A DNA stretch of 64,000 nt, taken from the NCBI GenBank assembly GCA_026545225.1, contig CM048846.1:35475501-35539500 (forward strand), given 5' to 3'. Positions 34,001 to 45,718 of the stretch are shown piece by piece (within the stretch, counting starts at the first letter, position 1; the number at the start of each line of letters is the position of its first letter). Under the pieces are notes generated by a model, which was given only the letters and a program-made list of their open reading frames with translations, did no database searches and was not told where the DNA came from. A program made the position numbers and the translations under genes. The stretch comes from Cornus controversa (lineage: Eukaryota > Streptophyta > Magnoliopsida > Cornales > Cornaceae).

Positions 34001-34830
34001 GAGGACCTTGTAGGAATATAAACTGTAGAGAATGACTATGTTTATTGTGGTCCTCGTGAGTATGAACTACTTTCCTTGTGTTTCTTCCTCAAATTATCCT
34101 CCAAGTGAGAAACCACATTTCGAGATTGATTCTTAAAGTCACGTAGCCTCTGAATATCATTGTCATCAGCCTCGGCTAACAATGATTGTCTTACCACCTT
34201 CGCACAGATTAGCAAGTCCAAGATAGTGACCTTGGTTCTTAGCTGAAACCAAAGTCCCTTCACAAACCTTCTAGCCTTTGCTTATTCATTCGATACCATC
34301 TCCGGTGCAAATCGAGATAAGGATGTAAACTTGTTCTCATAATCCATCATACTCATTCCTCCCTAAATTAAGTATATGAATTCATCCTGCAATGTTTCCT
34401 TTATAGTATCTGAAAAATACTTTTCAAGGAACAACCTCTAGAAGTTTCTCATTCAATGTCCCTCACCTCATGAATCAAGTCCCCCACCCCCGTAAGCTGA
34501 ATGGAAATCATTGAGATTCTTAAATCATCCTCATCTATCATTAGCATATCAAATGCCTTGGATATTTGCTCAAGCCAATCCTCTGTAGCCAGAGGATCTT
34601 CCCTTCCATCAAACATAGGAAGATTCATTTTCTTAAACATTTATAGAGCCTTCATCGCCCTATTTTCTCCTCATTCTGCCTGATTTTGTGGTCCTTCATT
34701 GGTTGTTCTAGTCAATAACTGTATGGTAGTAGTCAAATCTCTGACCAACCATGGTCCATCTATCTATAAAGGTGGTGGAATAAGATCTTTTCCTCTACCT
34801 CGACCTCTCATTGGTGGCATGATTCTAATA
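31040..34830 (-). pseudogene. Decayed Ty3/gypsy gag-pol (copy B), truncated in integrase
   Basis: On the minus strand: gag from about 34830 (MPPMRGRGRG) through 34640-34449 and 34263-34042; a zinc knuckle near 33960; protease remnant (33625-33353); reverse transcriptase (33401-32700, with [10 protein letters not shown] near 32750); RNase H (32506-31964, with CDTSRDGLGCML and [11 protein letters not shown]); integrase zinc domain (31722-31483, CQQVKAEHQRP); and integrase core (31470-31048, MDFMIGLLRSQKGHD and DKDLRFTSQFWQDF). Integrase stops before its C-terminus at about 31040, next to the LTR of copy A. Multiple frameshifts and stops. No PBS or LTR is evident upstream. Confidence 0.85.
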
Positions 34831-35669
34831 AACATTTTCAAGAGAGATTAATCATATGTATACCTCAATTATGTGACGTATAAATTTATAATTGGCAATA
34901 TTCAGTGTCAAAACTAAGTTTGATTGAGTTGTAATCGTTCGTTCATATTCTTGTAATCGATCATAGAGTTGAAGCCTGGGAGCTTGGAGTGTGTTCTTCA
35001 TCAATGCATCATCTAGAGAGTACCTTAACAAAGACTTTGGTTAATTAAAATATTTAAATGACTACAAGTGAGAATGGATGTCGTTGATTATGATCATCAT
35101 TTAGTTCAGCTAAGTTGGTGAGGACATATGGGTTTTTAAAACGTGTTTTTCGGTCTTGAAAAGTAGAGTTTCAAAGTCACATTTTTATATTTTTCAAGGT
35201 TAGACCGGTCCAAGACTTTCCCAAACTCGTCCAAGAGCTCTCAGGACCTCAAAATTGAGCATCAACATAGTTGGACCGGTCCAAGAAAAGGCTGGACTGG
35301 TCTAAGGGGTCTCGACAACTTTGTATGAGTTTGTTACATGACATGGACCCGTCCAAGTTTTCACTGAACCCGTCCATGTAGTCTAGTCTGTGGAAATTAG
35401 CCTGTTTTGTCTAGATTTTACCCAAATTTGACCCAGAACTTTCCTAAAACGTAGGGACTTGTTTCCTATTGATTTTTAACTTATTTTTTAAGAAAAATAG
35501 GATTTTTAATCTCTATAAAAATCTCATATGATTTTTCTTTCAGTGTGCCATGATTACGTTTTCAATATATAAGAAATTTATATTTTAGAGAGAGAGAAAG
35601 CATTGAGATATTTTTCTAAGCTGAGAATTTTTTTCTCAAATTCTTTGTTTATATTTTTAAGAGTGCACA
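34831..35669. other. Non-coding; GGACCGGTCC palindrome cluster
   Basis: No gene. Around 35210-35400 the motif GACCGGTCCAAG and variants (GACTGGTCTAAG, GACCCGTCCAAG) recur about five times, as in some plant LTRs. A GA-rich stretch lies at 35586-35600. It may be an LTR relic whose boundaries are lost. Confidence 0.4.
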
Positions 35670-36063
35670 TGTAAAGACCCAAAATTATTTATTTATTTAT
35701 TTATCCCTATATATCTACATATTTGTGTGATTTTAATTAAATGTGATAAGTGTGTGCACATCATGTAATCTATTAATTTTATTCCTATTAGGACATGTTA
35801 GTAATTTTAGAGAAATTAAGAGGACAAAAAATGACATTTTTAAAATTATCCAAATTAAGGCAATACATGTATGCATTGTGACAAATTAGAAGAAAGGAAA
35901 GAGAGAAAAGAAATTAGCCGTTCCACTCTCCCATTATCTGTTGTCACCTTTTCTCTCACACTTTTCTCTTCCCTCTCTCTAAACCTAAATACACATCTTC
36001 TCTGTAGAAATCAGAAGGGTTACATCTTCTCTCAAGAAATCAGAAGGGTTGGAGATGGGTATC
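35670..36063 (+). mobile_element. Gypsy 5' LTR start, interrupted by the Athila-like insertion
   Basis: It begins TGTAAAGACCC and is clearly homologous to the LTR starting at 51704 (same ATTTATTTATTTAT block, GTGATAAGTGTGTGCACATCA, and GGTTGGAGATGGGTATC at the end). The LTR resumes at 47235 after the insertion, sharing TTGGTGATTTTCAAAAATTC with 52140-52170, and then breaks off near 47328. One GGGTT-CATCTTCTCT segment is locally duplicated here. Confidence 0.8.
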
Positions 36064-37574
36064 TGATTCATGTGTGAGTGTGACTCAAAAAGTATACCAA
36101 TTAAAAATTTCCACACTTCGCAATAGAACGAATTTCTTGCAGAATAGGGCTATCGAAAGGGGTATCGTACCTCAGGGATTATGGTCTGATGAGTTGGAAT
36201 ACGGAATTAATTCTAATTAAATTTAAGAAAAGAATTTTGATTTTTTAAACTAAACTAATTAAAAAGTAAAATAAAATAAATCAAAGTAAACAAGATAGTG
36301 AAGATAATAAGAGAGAAATCTAGGTTGTTTGACTTCACCACTAACTCCACAATCAATGGTCAATTGAATCAACTATAGGGGAATTACATCATGCATAAGT
36401 GGTGTCGGTGGCTACAAGCTCACCTTCATCCGTCAAGAAGATAACATATGATTAAGGCTAAGCCATGGACTATCTTCGATTGGCATGGGCCATCTGCCTA
36501 ACTACTCTAATCTAGGGTGCAGTATGGTTCATCTTCTCTAGGCATAATCCATCAAAGCTCATAACAATATATTCAGTGATTATCATTGTGTAATAATCTC
36601 TCTCATGATCACAGAAAATAAGAGAGATTGAGTTCAATAACAACAACTAAATATCTAAGACAAGATAAGAAATCATTGAGATTGAATTTACAAGACTTTT
36701 ATTGCTCAATTCTATAATAAAAATCCTCTGAATTACACAATCTATGCATGTATATAAAGGTCCCCAATAATTAAAACAATCAAACCATTGATGCTTTGTT
36801 AGGGCTACATCAAAACCCTAGTGGATGAACTAGTCGCTCATGGTAGAAGAAGAAGCTTCAACTATTGAGGAAGAAGACATCATCTTTCCGAGTTATGCGT
36901 ATGACTTTGTTCTCCAATGGCTCTGCAATATGTTTCTGTTCTCTTCTCAGCCCTCTCAGACTCTCCAATCTCTGTGTGTAAGCTCTCTCAACTCAGCCTC
37001 CAAGTCTTCACTTTATTTCCCAAGAGAATACACCAAAGTCCTAATCCAATTAGGAATAAATTAGGGTTTCCCGCAGCACTAATCAGGTGAGTTTTTCCTG
37101 CTGACTTCGGCACAACTTTTGACCCACTAGAAGTCCGATTTACGGAATTTTCGGGAAATACAAAAGTGTGCAGAATCAAATTTCGTTCAACCCTTTGCGA
37201 AAATAATGTCGATTTGAGGCTCGAAAATAAGACTTCTGGTCCGTTTTCCAAAACGGGATTAAGACTGCATTATGCGCAGATTTGGGCTTCAGGCCCGAAA
37301 CCTTCTTAAGCAGTTGTAATTCTCTTGGACCTCTTCCTTGGGCTGATTTGAGTTAAATTAAATGGTTGAGTGAATCTCCTTGATGTAGGCTTCATCTCAC
37401 CATCTTGGATGTCTTCTTTAAAAGCCCAAAATTATGGTATTAACTGAAATAATCATTAAGGCCCTGAAAATACAGAAAACACTAAAACAAAGTAAAATCA
37501 CAAAATAATCTATCACTAAGAGAATAAAATACATAAGTTAAGAGGCTAGAATGCGTAACATTCAACGCCTATCA
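36064..37574 (-). repeat. 3' LTR of the Athila-like element
   Basis: On the plus strand it starts TGATTCATGTGTGAG and ends CGCCTATCA. It is a 1511-bp match to 45719-47229. The 74-codon frame at 36840-37064 recurs in both LTRs and is LTR sequence, not a gene. Confidence 0.93.
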
Positions 37575-39195
37575 CACCCCCAAGCTTACATATTGCTAGT
37601 CCCTTAGAAATAGAATAAAACAAAACTAAAACAAAAGAAACTACTAAATACTAACTAAACTACCCAACTCCACTTTCGTGGGAGAAACGATTGCATTTAG
37701 CATATGCAACAAGCCTTTAAACCCCTAGGTTCCCCCTAGTGGACGAGTATAGTCTCGTGAGGGTTTCCAGAAATGTTACCCACAAACATTCAAAATTCTG
37801 TTTCAACATTAATTCAAGAAGAAGATTACAATACATAGTTACAAACTTGCATTCAAGAATAATTTCAAACTTTCAAATTCCACAATTCAAATCAATGGTC
37901 TCACACATAATTTACATCAACATATCTCAAAATAATCAACTCTAGCTTCCTCGTGTAAAGTGAACTAGCAGTCATCTCATGTAGCATAACCAAGCTCTGA
38001 ATATATTAAGGCACATACCCCTTCAACTCACTAGCTCCCCTTATTGAAATCATACTTCCAAACATGAATACATGACTTTTTCATTTTTTTTTTCAATTCT
38101 CTTTTTTTTCATTGCTTTATTAGTTGTGCAATGTCTTGATCTATTAAGCTTTCTGAAAGATCCATGTAGCAAGCTTTCAGTCAGTGACTCCCAAACCAGA
38201 CGACTTTAGGGCACTAGGCTTTAAGATACCCCGAAGACCTAATTACTCGAATCAGTCAGGCTACAAATCAAGACAACCAATGCTCATCTTTTCTCACCTT
38301 TTCACTTTTGACGCGAACACTCCGTGCTTCCTGAGGCATAGAGGCCCGGTTACTCATGAAAAGGATCAAATTGATTTGCTTATTCATCACTTTTTTTTTT
38401 CATTGAAGTCAAGTATAACACATCATCGGTACTCATTCTCAAGAGATACTAATTAATATCAAGCATATGTAACTCAATAACTCAAAACCACAGTCTATAC
38501 CCCATAAGATTATGCTAATGTGTCTGTGCATGTAAGGGAACTAAAATTAATCACTTCAAAATATGTTATTGCAAACCATGATTAAAACCACTTAATTTAA
38601 ACCATAGTTTCCAAAAATTTAACACATACTCAAAAATTGCAAGTTAAGCACCTACATAAGGTACTAATCCCTTGAATAATGTCAAAACATTCTATCTAAA
38701 AATAAAACAAAATAAAATATAAAAAAAAATAAACTAAGAAAATAAAATAAAATAAAATCCTAATACAAAAAGAATTTCACACAAATTTCCCCCCCATAAT
38801 GCAATAAAGCACACGAATAGGCATCGCCTCACCCCCAAACTTAAACTGTACATTGTCCTCAATGTACACCCAATTAAAGCATAGAGAAGAATAAGAACGA
38901 TGTTACCAGAAATCTGGAGTAGTGGAAAGAAAATAGAGTACATCACTGGCATGAAGGCAATGAAACACACCCCCAAACTTGGATGTTAAAACCTGTCAAA
39001 ACAAATCACTATACCCCAAAGATCAAGTGAAATAGTATGGGTGAAAATAAATATGAAAGAGTAAAATCCTAAAAAAAAAATAAAATATTTTTCATTTTTC
39101 ATATTTTTTTTTTCATTTTTTTCAGAAAATCTAACTATAAAAAGAAAAATAAAAACTAAAAATAAAATAAAATACAAAAGATGGTTACCTTCCTG
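37575..39195 (-). other. Athila-like element: polypurine tract and 3' untranslated region
   Basis: Minus-strand GCTTGGGGGTG directly before the LTR (37575-37585) is the polypurine tract for plus-strand priming. The remaining roughly 1.6 kb is AT-rich with T/A homopolymer runs and no coding signal. Confidence 0.6.
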
Positions 39196-40419
39196 TCAAG
39201 GATGTGGTGGTGACTGAGCATCCGGATCCAAGTTTGCTTGGCGCATCAGTGCACGCATCATCCTCCTCATCTCTAGTTGCTCTTGGCGAGTGTCACGAAA
39301 GTGATCCGCCATCTCTGTTCTCATTGCACCAAACTGTGTGGAGACCTCTGTCTGTAGGGAGCCAAACTGAGCTGTCAACCCAGCAATCTGCCCTTCTAGA
39401 TATTGATAATCATGGCCACCAGCCTGTGCATGTACTTCCTCTTCCTCTGCCTCCATCTCCTCTGGATCTTCCACCGGTGGTGGTATATCTACATGCTCTC
39501 CTCCCTGGGCCAAACGAGATACCTCACCAGGCACCGCTATGACTCTCTGGTGCATATGAGATCGGCTCAAATTCCAGTCATGCGTGTTATAATGAAGATC
39601 ACGTGGAAAGGCAAGCTCGTCCTCATGGACTGCATACCCCTGTGCCACAAGCAACTGGTGAATAATAGTAGGGAATGGAAACTCCCAGTCACTTGCACTG
39701 TCTGGTGCCTTGGCCACAACCTTGGAATAGAATTTCTCCATCTGGCCCCAGACAATCTGTGGGAATGACAGCCAATGCCCAAAATGTATAGCATATAAGG
39801 CTCTGAGGAACTCTTGACGTATTTCAGTTTTATGTCCAATTGGACATACATTCTTGAGTAGAACAGCGTCAAGGAACCATAAATGATTTGGCATTGAAGA
39901 CTTTAAAGCTGCATTCCTTTTCGGCCCGGAAAATTGGTTGGCACACAAACGTGCAACCACATTACCTACTGACAACTCGTCGGGTAAAAGAGTATAGATA
40001 TGAGATAAATCAGCTGGGCACTCATGAGGACAACCCATGGTAATGGCAATGGATGACATGTCCACTCGTACTATTGTTCCATCTATGGAAGAAGTAAGCA
40101 CATCCCGCTCATCAGGTGTCGGCATTAAGTTCTGATAAAATACCTTGACAAGTCTCGGGTAAATAGTAGATGAGAGTGGAACAAAAATGGATGCCGACCG
40201 ACGACGACGGATGTCAGAAATCCCCCACCGTGCCTCGGGAAACATACCATAAAGTTCGGCTATGTCAAACGTTGTTTCAAAGTTCAACGCCCTTGGATGC
40301 CATCTCTCTTGAATACCTTCTTGGTGAGATCGTGAAGAACCTGTGGTTGGATCATGCCTCGCTCGGCGAGGATTACGTGAACTTGAAGCACCTTGGTGAC
40401 TTGCTCTCTTTGGTGCCAT
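39196..40419 (-). CDS. Accessory ORF of the Athila-like element (putative plant transposon protein)
   Basis: An intact 407-codon frame starting MAPKRASHQGASSSRNPRRA. A basic, Ser/Arg-rich N-terminus of about 45 residues precedes a folded region (FDIAELYGMFPEARW, FVPLSSTIYPRLVKVFYQNL, IAITMGCPHECPADL, WFLDAVLLKNVCPIG). An acidic run (EEMEAEEEEVHAQ) follows, then a C-terminal coiled-coil-like segment with FGSLQTEVSTQFGAMRTEM. The middle resembles the domain annotated as 'putative plant transposon protein' in many plant genomes. It sits 3' of pol on the same strand, the position of the env-like ORF in Athila elements, but I see no signal peptide or transmembrane segment. Function unknown. Its intactness next to a pol with three stops is notable. 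Confidence 0.75.
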   Translation of the reverse strand: MAPKRASHQGASSSRNPRRARHDPTTGSSRSHQEGIQERWHPRALNFETTFDIAELYGMFPEARWGISDIRRRRSASIFVPLSSTIYPRLVKVFYQNLMPTPDERDVLTSSIDGTIVRVDMSSIAITMGCPHECPADLSHIYTLLPDELSVGNVVARLCANQFSGPKRNAALKSSMPNHLWFLDAVLLKNVCPIGHKTEIRQEFLRALYAIHFGHWLSFPQIVWGQMEKFYSKVVAKAPDSASDWEFPFPTIIHQLLVAQGYAVHEDELAFPRDLHYNTHDWNLSRSHMHQRVIAVPGEVSRLAQGGEHVDIPPPVEDPEEMEAEEEEVHAQAGGHDYQYLEGQIAGLTAQFGSLQTEVSTQFGAMRTEMADHFRDTRQEQLEMRRMMRALMRQANLDPDAQSPPHP

Positions 40420-41307
40420 AGAAGTAGAAAAAGTGTGGTTGAGGAATTAAATCGAACACTTGGTGTGCACAATTCTTTTGTAACGTTCAACCTCCTCTTT
40501 TCGACAATTTTTCCACCAAAATCGAACAAGTGAATACACCAAATTGATCCCCCAAACTTGGTCTTCAAAAGCCCTCAAAAAGATTTGAACAATTTCTTCA
40601 AAGAAAAACTTCACTTACTTTGATGTTGAACTTGAAAAAGTGAGAGCTTTCTTTGAGAACTAGTGATTTTTGATCCAATTTGATGTTGAAGTTGATGATG
40701 ATCAATGTTGAATTCTTGTTCAATGCTCACTATTTGAAGAAATTAATTTTCCGGATGATATAGGACTTGAATTGGAGTTCAAAGAGGCTTAGGATGCAAG
40801 TAGTAGCAACATAGGAGGATAAGGAGTCCATTTATAGCATAAATTTTCGGCCAGCCCACCCATGGGCTTGGGCGATCGATCCCCCCTAGGGTGGGCGATC
40901 GATCGCCCACCTGCTGGTGGGTTCCCCTTTAAAAAATCCTTGGGCGATCGATCCCCTTCCAATGGGGCGATCGATCCCCCCTCTGGTACCCTGCTGGACC
41001 TCCATCGCCCAAGGTCGACCGAGACTTGATATTTTTGAGTCTCCATCGCCCAAGGTCGACCGGGAGCACTATTTTTTACCCGTCTTGAGTCCGAATACCT
41101 TGGTACACCTCTTGGCATCCTCCGGAAGCAACTTATACATCAAAAACTCAAAGAAAAAACATTAAAACGCAACTAGAATTGAAGAAAAACATAAGAAAAC
41201 TAAAACTAAAAATTAAAATTAAAGAAAACTAAAAGAAATAAAGTAGAGAAATACATACAGAACCTACAATTTAACGTCCGTAGGAGACGATTGACTCTCC
41301 GAAGGGA
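40420..41307 (-). other. Region where integrase is expected but absent; palindromic motif repeats
   Basis: Between RNase H and the accessory ORF there is no integrase motif on the minus strand. Instead 40868-40980 holds four copies of GGCGATCGATC, one extended to GGGCGATCGATCGCCC. 41007-41065 holds two copies of CATCGCCCAAGGTCGACCG. This part probably serves as leader for the downstream ORF. Confidence 0.6.
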
Positions 41308-44300
41308 TTAAGTCGGATAGACGGGATCCGTCAAGTCGACGGACTCTACGTCTCTTTTTGGCACACATCCTTCCACACAATGCTTCAACTTTTGGCCATT
41401 AACTTTCATCAAAGTAATTCCAAACAATTGCTCATCCGGAAATGAGTCTCGAATAGGTAATACATCGATCACCGGCTCAAACTCAATCCGAGATAAGTGA
41501 TCCGCAACCACATTCTCCGTCCCCTTTTTGTCTTTTATCTCCAAATCAAATTCTTGCAGCAATAAAATCCACCGAATAAGACGCGGTTTGGTTTCTTTCT
41601 TTGCCAATAAGTGTCTCAATGCTGCATGATTAGAGTAGACAACCACCTTGGACCCCAGTTAGTACGAACGAAACTTGTCCAAGGCAAACACTATGGCTAG
41701 AAGCTCTTTCTCTGTGGTTGTATAATTGAGTTGGGCATCAGAGAGAGTCTTACTAGCGTAGTAGATGACATGTGGTCGTTTCTCTTCTCTCTGTCCCAAC
41801 ACGGCTCCCACTGCATAATCAGAGGCATCACACATGATTTCAAAAGGTACAACCCATTTTGGAGACTACATAATTGGTGCAGAGGATAACAGAGACCGAA
41901 GCTTTTCAAAAGCTTTCACACAATCTTCATCAAAGATAAAGGGAACATCTTTAGATAACAAATGGCACAATGGTCGAGCCACTTTATTGAAATCCTTGAT
42001 GAATCTTCTATAGAACCCGGCATGGCCTAAGAAAGATCGAACTTGCCTTACCGAAATTAGATGAGGTAAAGTTGCAATTAGGTCGATCTTTGCTTTATCA
42101 ACTTCAATACCCCTCTCTGAAACAATATGGCCCAATACAATACCTTCTTTCACCATAAAATGGCTCTTCTCCCAACTAAGTACCAAATTCCGTTCTCGGC
42201 ACCTTTGAAGCACAAGTGATAAATTGCTCAAACAGTGTTCAAAGGATGATCTAAAAACAGAGAAGTCATCCATGAATACCTCCAAGAATTTTTCCACCAT
42301 GTCAGAAAAGATGGCCATCATACACCTCTGGAATGTAGCCGGAGCATTACATAATCCAAAGGGCATACGACGATAAGCAAAAGTACCAAAGGGACAAGTG
42401 AAAGTGGTCTTCTCTTGATCTTCTGGATCCATAGCTACTTGGTTATAACCAGAGTAGCCATCCAGAAAGCAATAATAGCTCTGACCAGCTAACCTTTCAA
42501 GTATTTGATGAATGAATGGAAGAGGGAAGTGATCTTTCCTTGTCACAGAATTAAACTTTCTGTAATCAATGCAAACACGCCAACCTGTGGCAGTACGTTG
42601 TGGAACAAGCTCTCCCACAGAGTTAGGGACAATGGTAAGACCAGATTTCTTTGGAACCACTTGTGTCGGACTCACCTATGTGCTGTCAGAAATTGGATAA
42701 ATGATTCCTGCATCAAGTAACTTGACAACCTCTTTCTTTACCACCTCCTTCATGTTGGGGTTCAGTCGCCTCTGTGCCTCTCTAGTTGGCTTACATCCTT
42801 CTTCTAGATGAATTTTGTGCATGCAAATCGAGGGATCAATGCCCTTAAGATCAGCAACACTCCATCCAATTGCTTCACGATGTTGATATAAAACTTCTAC
42901 TAAGCTCTTCTCTTGAACTTCTGTCAGATCAGAGGCAATTATAACAGGAAGAGTTTTCTGTGCCCCCAAGAATACACACTTTAATTTATCAGGCAAATGC
43001 TTCAATTCTAATTCTGGAGGGGACTCCAATGACGGCACTAGGGGAGTGCTAGATAGAGAAGGTAGTGGCTCAATTGGAATTCTCCATGGTGGAGTATTCT
43101 GAATAGCATCCACTTTCAGCATAGCATGCACTTCTTCACATAACCCTTCATCATTAATGTTCTCAGAGTCATAAAGTGACTTACATACCTCCAGGGAGTT
43201 TCGAGATATAGAGGATGAAACAAATTCCTCTACACATTCATCAATATCATCCATGCAGAACACATCACTCTGATCTGGGGGGTGTTGGATAGCATTGAAC
43301 ACATTAAGCTTGACATTCATGTTGCCAAATGAAATATCCATGACCCCCGACCTACAATTTATGCAAGCATCAGCAGTAGCTAAGAAAGGTCGACCAAGGA
43401 TCACAGGAATGTGCCTCTTCGGATTGTGAACTGGCTCAGTGTCAAGTACAATGAAATCAACAGGAAAGTAGAACTTGTCCACTTTAATGAGCACATCTTC
43501 TATGATTCCTCGGGTTTGCTTTGTTGATCTGTCTGCAAATTGTAATACCACCGAGGTAGGCTTCAATTCTCCCAAGCCCAATTGTAAGTAAACTGAATAG
43601 GGTAGCAAATTCACACTTGCACCCAAATCAAGAAGAGCTTTATCCATATGGTGATACCCAATAATGCATGAGATAGTTGGAGCACCAGGATCTTTGTACT
43701 TGGGAGGAGTACACTGCTGAATTATTGAACTTACTTGTTGTGGCAGCATCACTTTCTTTGGTACATGGCTTTTAGAACGCCTTTTCTGAGTGCACAAGTC
43801 CTTCAAAAATTTTGCATAAGGAGGAATTTGCTTGATGGCATCAAGGAGTGGCAAATTAATCTTCACTTGGCGAAAGACCTCCATCATGTCATGCAGCTTG
43901 TCCCCTTGCTTCCCCAATTTAGATGCTTCAAGAAAACGTTGTGGGAAAGGAGCCGTGGGCTCATAAGGAATTTCAGCACTTGGACTTGTGGTCACTTTTT
44001 CTTCTTCTTTCTTCTCACCCACCTTATTGTCAATTATTTTCCCACTTCTCAAAGTGGTAATGGCTTGAACTTGCTCATGGTGTGGGTTGCTTGTGAAAGC
44101 TTGCATCCCTTTTGGATTAGCAATTGGTTGACTAGGGAGCTTCCCTTCTTCTCTTCTGCATAGTGAAGTAGCAAGCTGTCCAAACTGAGATTCCAGTTTG
44201 GCAATGGATTGAGAATGCGAGTGCACTAGCTGAACTGTAGATTGTACTGTTGCTGCAGTAGCTTGCACTGTCTCTATAAGAGAATCAAGCTTGTCAAATT

Positions 44301-45573
44301 TAGACAAGGTAAAAGTTAACTTGTCTTCAATAGCAGAAATTCTTTGGGCCATAGGACTTTGTGTTTGATATTGCTGTTGAGGCACAAAAGTCCTAGGTTG
44401 ATATGATGGTTGCATTGCTACCCCTTGGTTACTGTAAGAAAAACCAGGATGATTCCTCCATGTGGGATTGTAAGTATTACCTCGTGGAGGATTCATTAGT
44501 CCAGTGAAAGTAGCTTGAACTTGCTCATGTTGAATATCAGAAAATTGCCCCACCGAAGGACAATTGCTCATGTTATGCATAGGACTAGAGCAAAATTCAC
44601 AAGGGCCTAGCAATGAAGAATTTGAAGCAGAAGGAGTTTGATTGGCAGCCATGATTGCTGCCACCTTCTGTGCAATTAAATCAATATCAGTTGGCATAGC
44701 TTCTAAAGCACCAACCTCAAAAATCCCATCAGTCTTCCTTGTAGTGGCAGGTCTGCTAGAACGAGTAGAGGACACATGTTGTAGAGAGTTGTCACTAAGA
44801 TTTTCAAATAAGGTCCATGCCTCTTCTTCACTCTTCAACATAAAAGTACCTCCACATGACGCATCAACCATCTGTCTGTTGGCTTCTGTGAGCCCTTCAT
44901 GAAAACTCTGTACTAGTTGCCACTTAGGAACTTGATGATGGGGACACTTCCTAAGAAGGTCCTTGAATCTTTCCCATATCTCATAAAATTGTTCCCCCTT
45001 ATGTTGGGAGAAACTAGTGATAGCACGTCTGAACTGATTGGTCTTCCCTATCGGAAAATAGTTCTTGAGAAACTTATGTTGCATCTGAGTCCAAGTCGTG
45101 ATAGAACCAGCCGGTAGAGAGTTGAACCAATACTTTGCTTTGTCTTTCAGAGAGAATGGAAAAAGTCTCATTCTGAAAGCATCTTCAGAGAAGTTGTGAA
45201 TTTTTGTAGTTGAGCACACTTCAATGAAGTCATCCAGATGCTTGTAAGGGTCTTCTTGAGTCAGCCCAAAATAAGATGGTAGCATCTGAATCATGCTGGA
45301 CTTGATCTCATAATTCTGTGCTGTGACATTGGGTAGTTGAAAACCTGCTGGTGAGGTATATGTCTCAGGAACATAGTAGTCCCTCAGCAGTCTAGCTCTT
45401 TCTCCATCAGCATTAGGAACAAGGTTGTTATTCCTCTCTTCTGCCATGTCTTCAATTAATTCTTCCTCTTGCACAATAGTGTCAACAGGGATGTTCCTCT
45501 GTTGTCTAAGAGTACGTTCAGGCTCAGGATCAAGAGGTATCAAATGATCAGCCATAGAACGACGACCTTGCAT
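41308..45573 (-). pseudogene. Athila-like gag-protease-RT-RNase H polyprotein with three in-frame stops
   Basis: A single frame of 1422 codons without frameshifts, interrupted by stops at 42676-42678, 41866-41868 and 41659-41661. Order: start MQGRRSMADHLIPL; gag core (FSLKDKAKYWFNSLPAGS, FLKNYFPIGKTNQF); zinc knuckle CEFCSSPMHNMSNC; protease with DLGASVNLLPYSVY, the variant usual in Athila; reverse transcriptase with FLDGYSGYNQVAMD and FMDDFSVF (about 42262-42280); RNase H with [25 protein letters not shown] and VADHLSR. It ends soon after PDEQLF, before any integrase zinc domain. The first stop lies at the beginning of the RT domain. Gag and protease (45573-42679, 965 codons) remain open and could still be made. 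Confidence 0.92.
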
Positions 45574-45696
45574 ATATTTACCAAAAACACCTGAAAAGAA
45601 AACAAAAACAAAATTAAAAATAAAATATAAAAATTTCCTAAACTAAAAATCCAATTAAAACTAATTCTGTAAAATCCAATCAATCAAATAGATAAT

Positions 45697-45713
45697 CCCC
45701 GGCAACGGCGCCA
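45697..45713 (-). other. tRNA-Asp primer-binding site
   Basis: The minus strand reads TGGCGCCGTTGCCGGGG, the complement of the 3' end of tRNA-Asp including CCA. It lies 5 bp inside the 5' LTR, where reverse transcription starts. Confidence 0.9.
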
Positions 45714-45718
45714 AAAAT

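Noticed and set aside
36840..37064. 74-codon ORF repeated at 46495-46719
   Set aside because: Occurs in both LTRs of the Athila-like element, opposite to its transcription; not a gene.
39204..39768. Plus-strand ORFs of 112 and 121 codons
   Set aside because: Antisense shadows of the 407-codon accessory ORF.
43735..44163. 142-codon plus-strand ORF
   Set aside because: It lies antisense within the Athila-like gag-pol and is a shadow frame with no protein motif.
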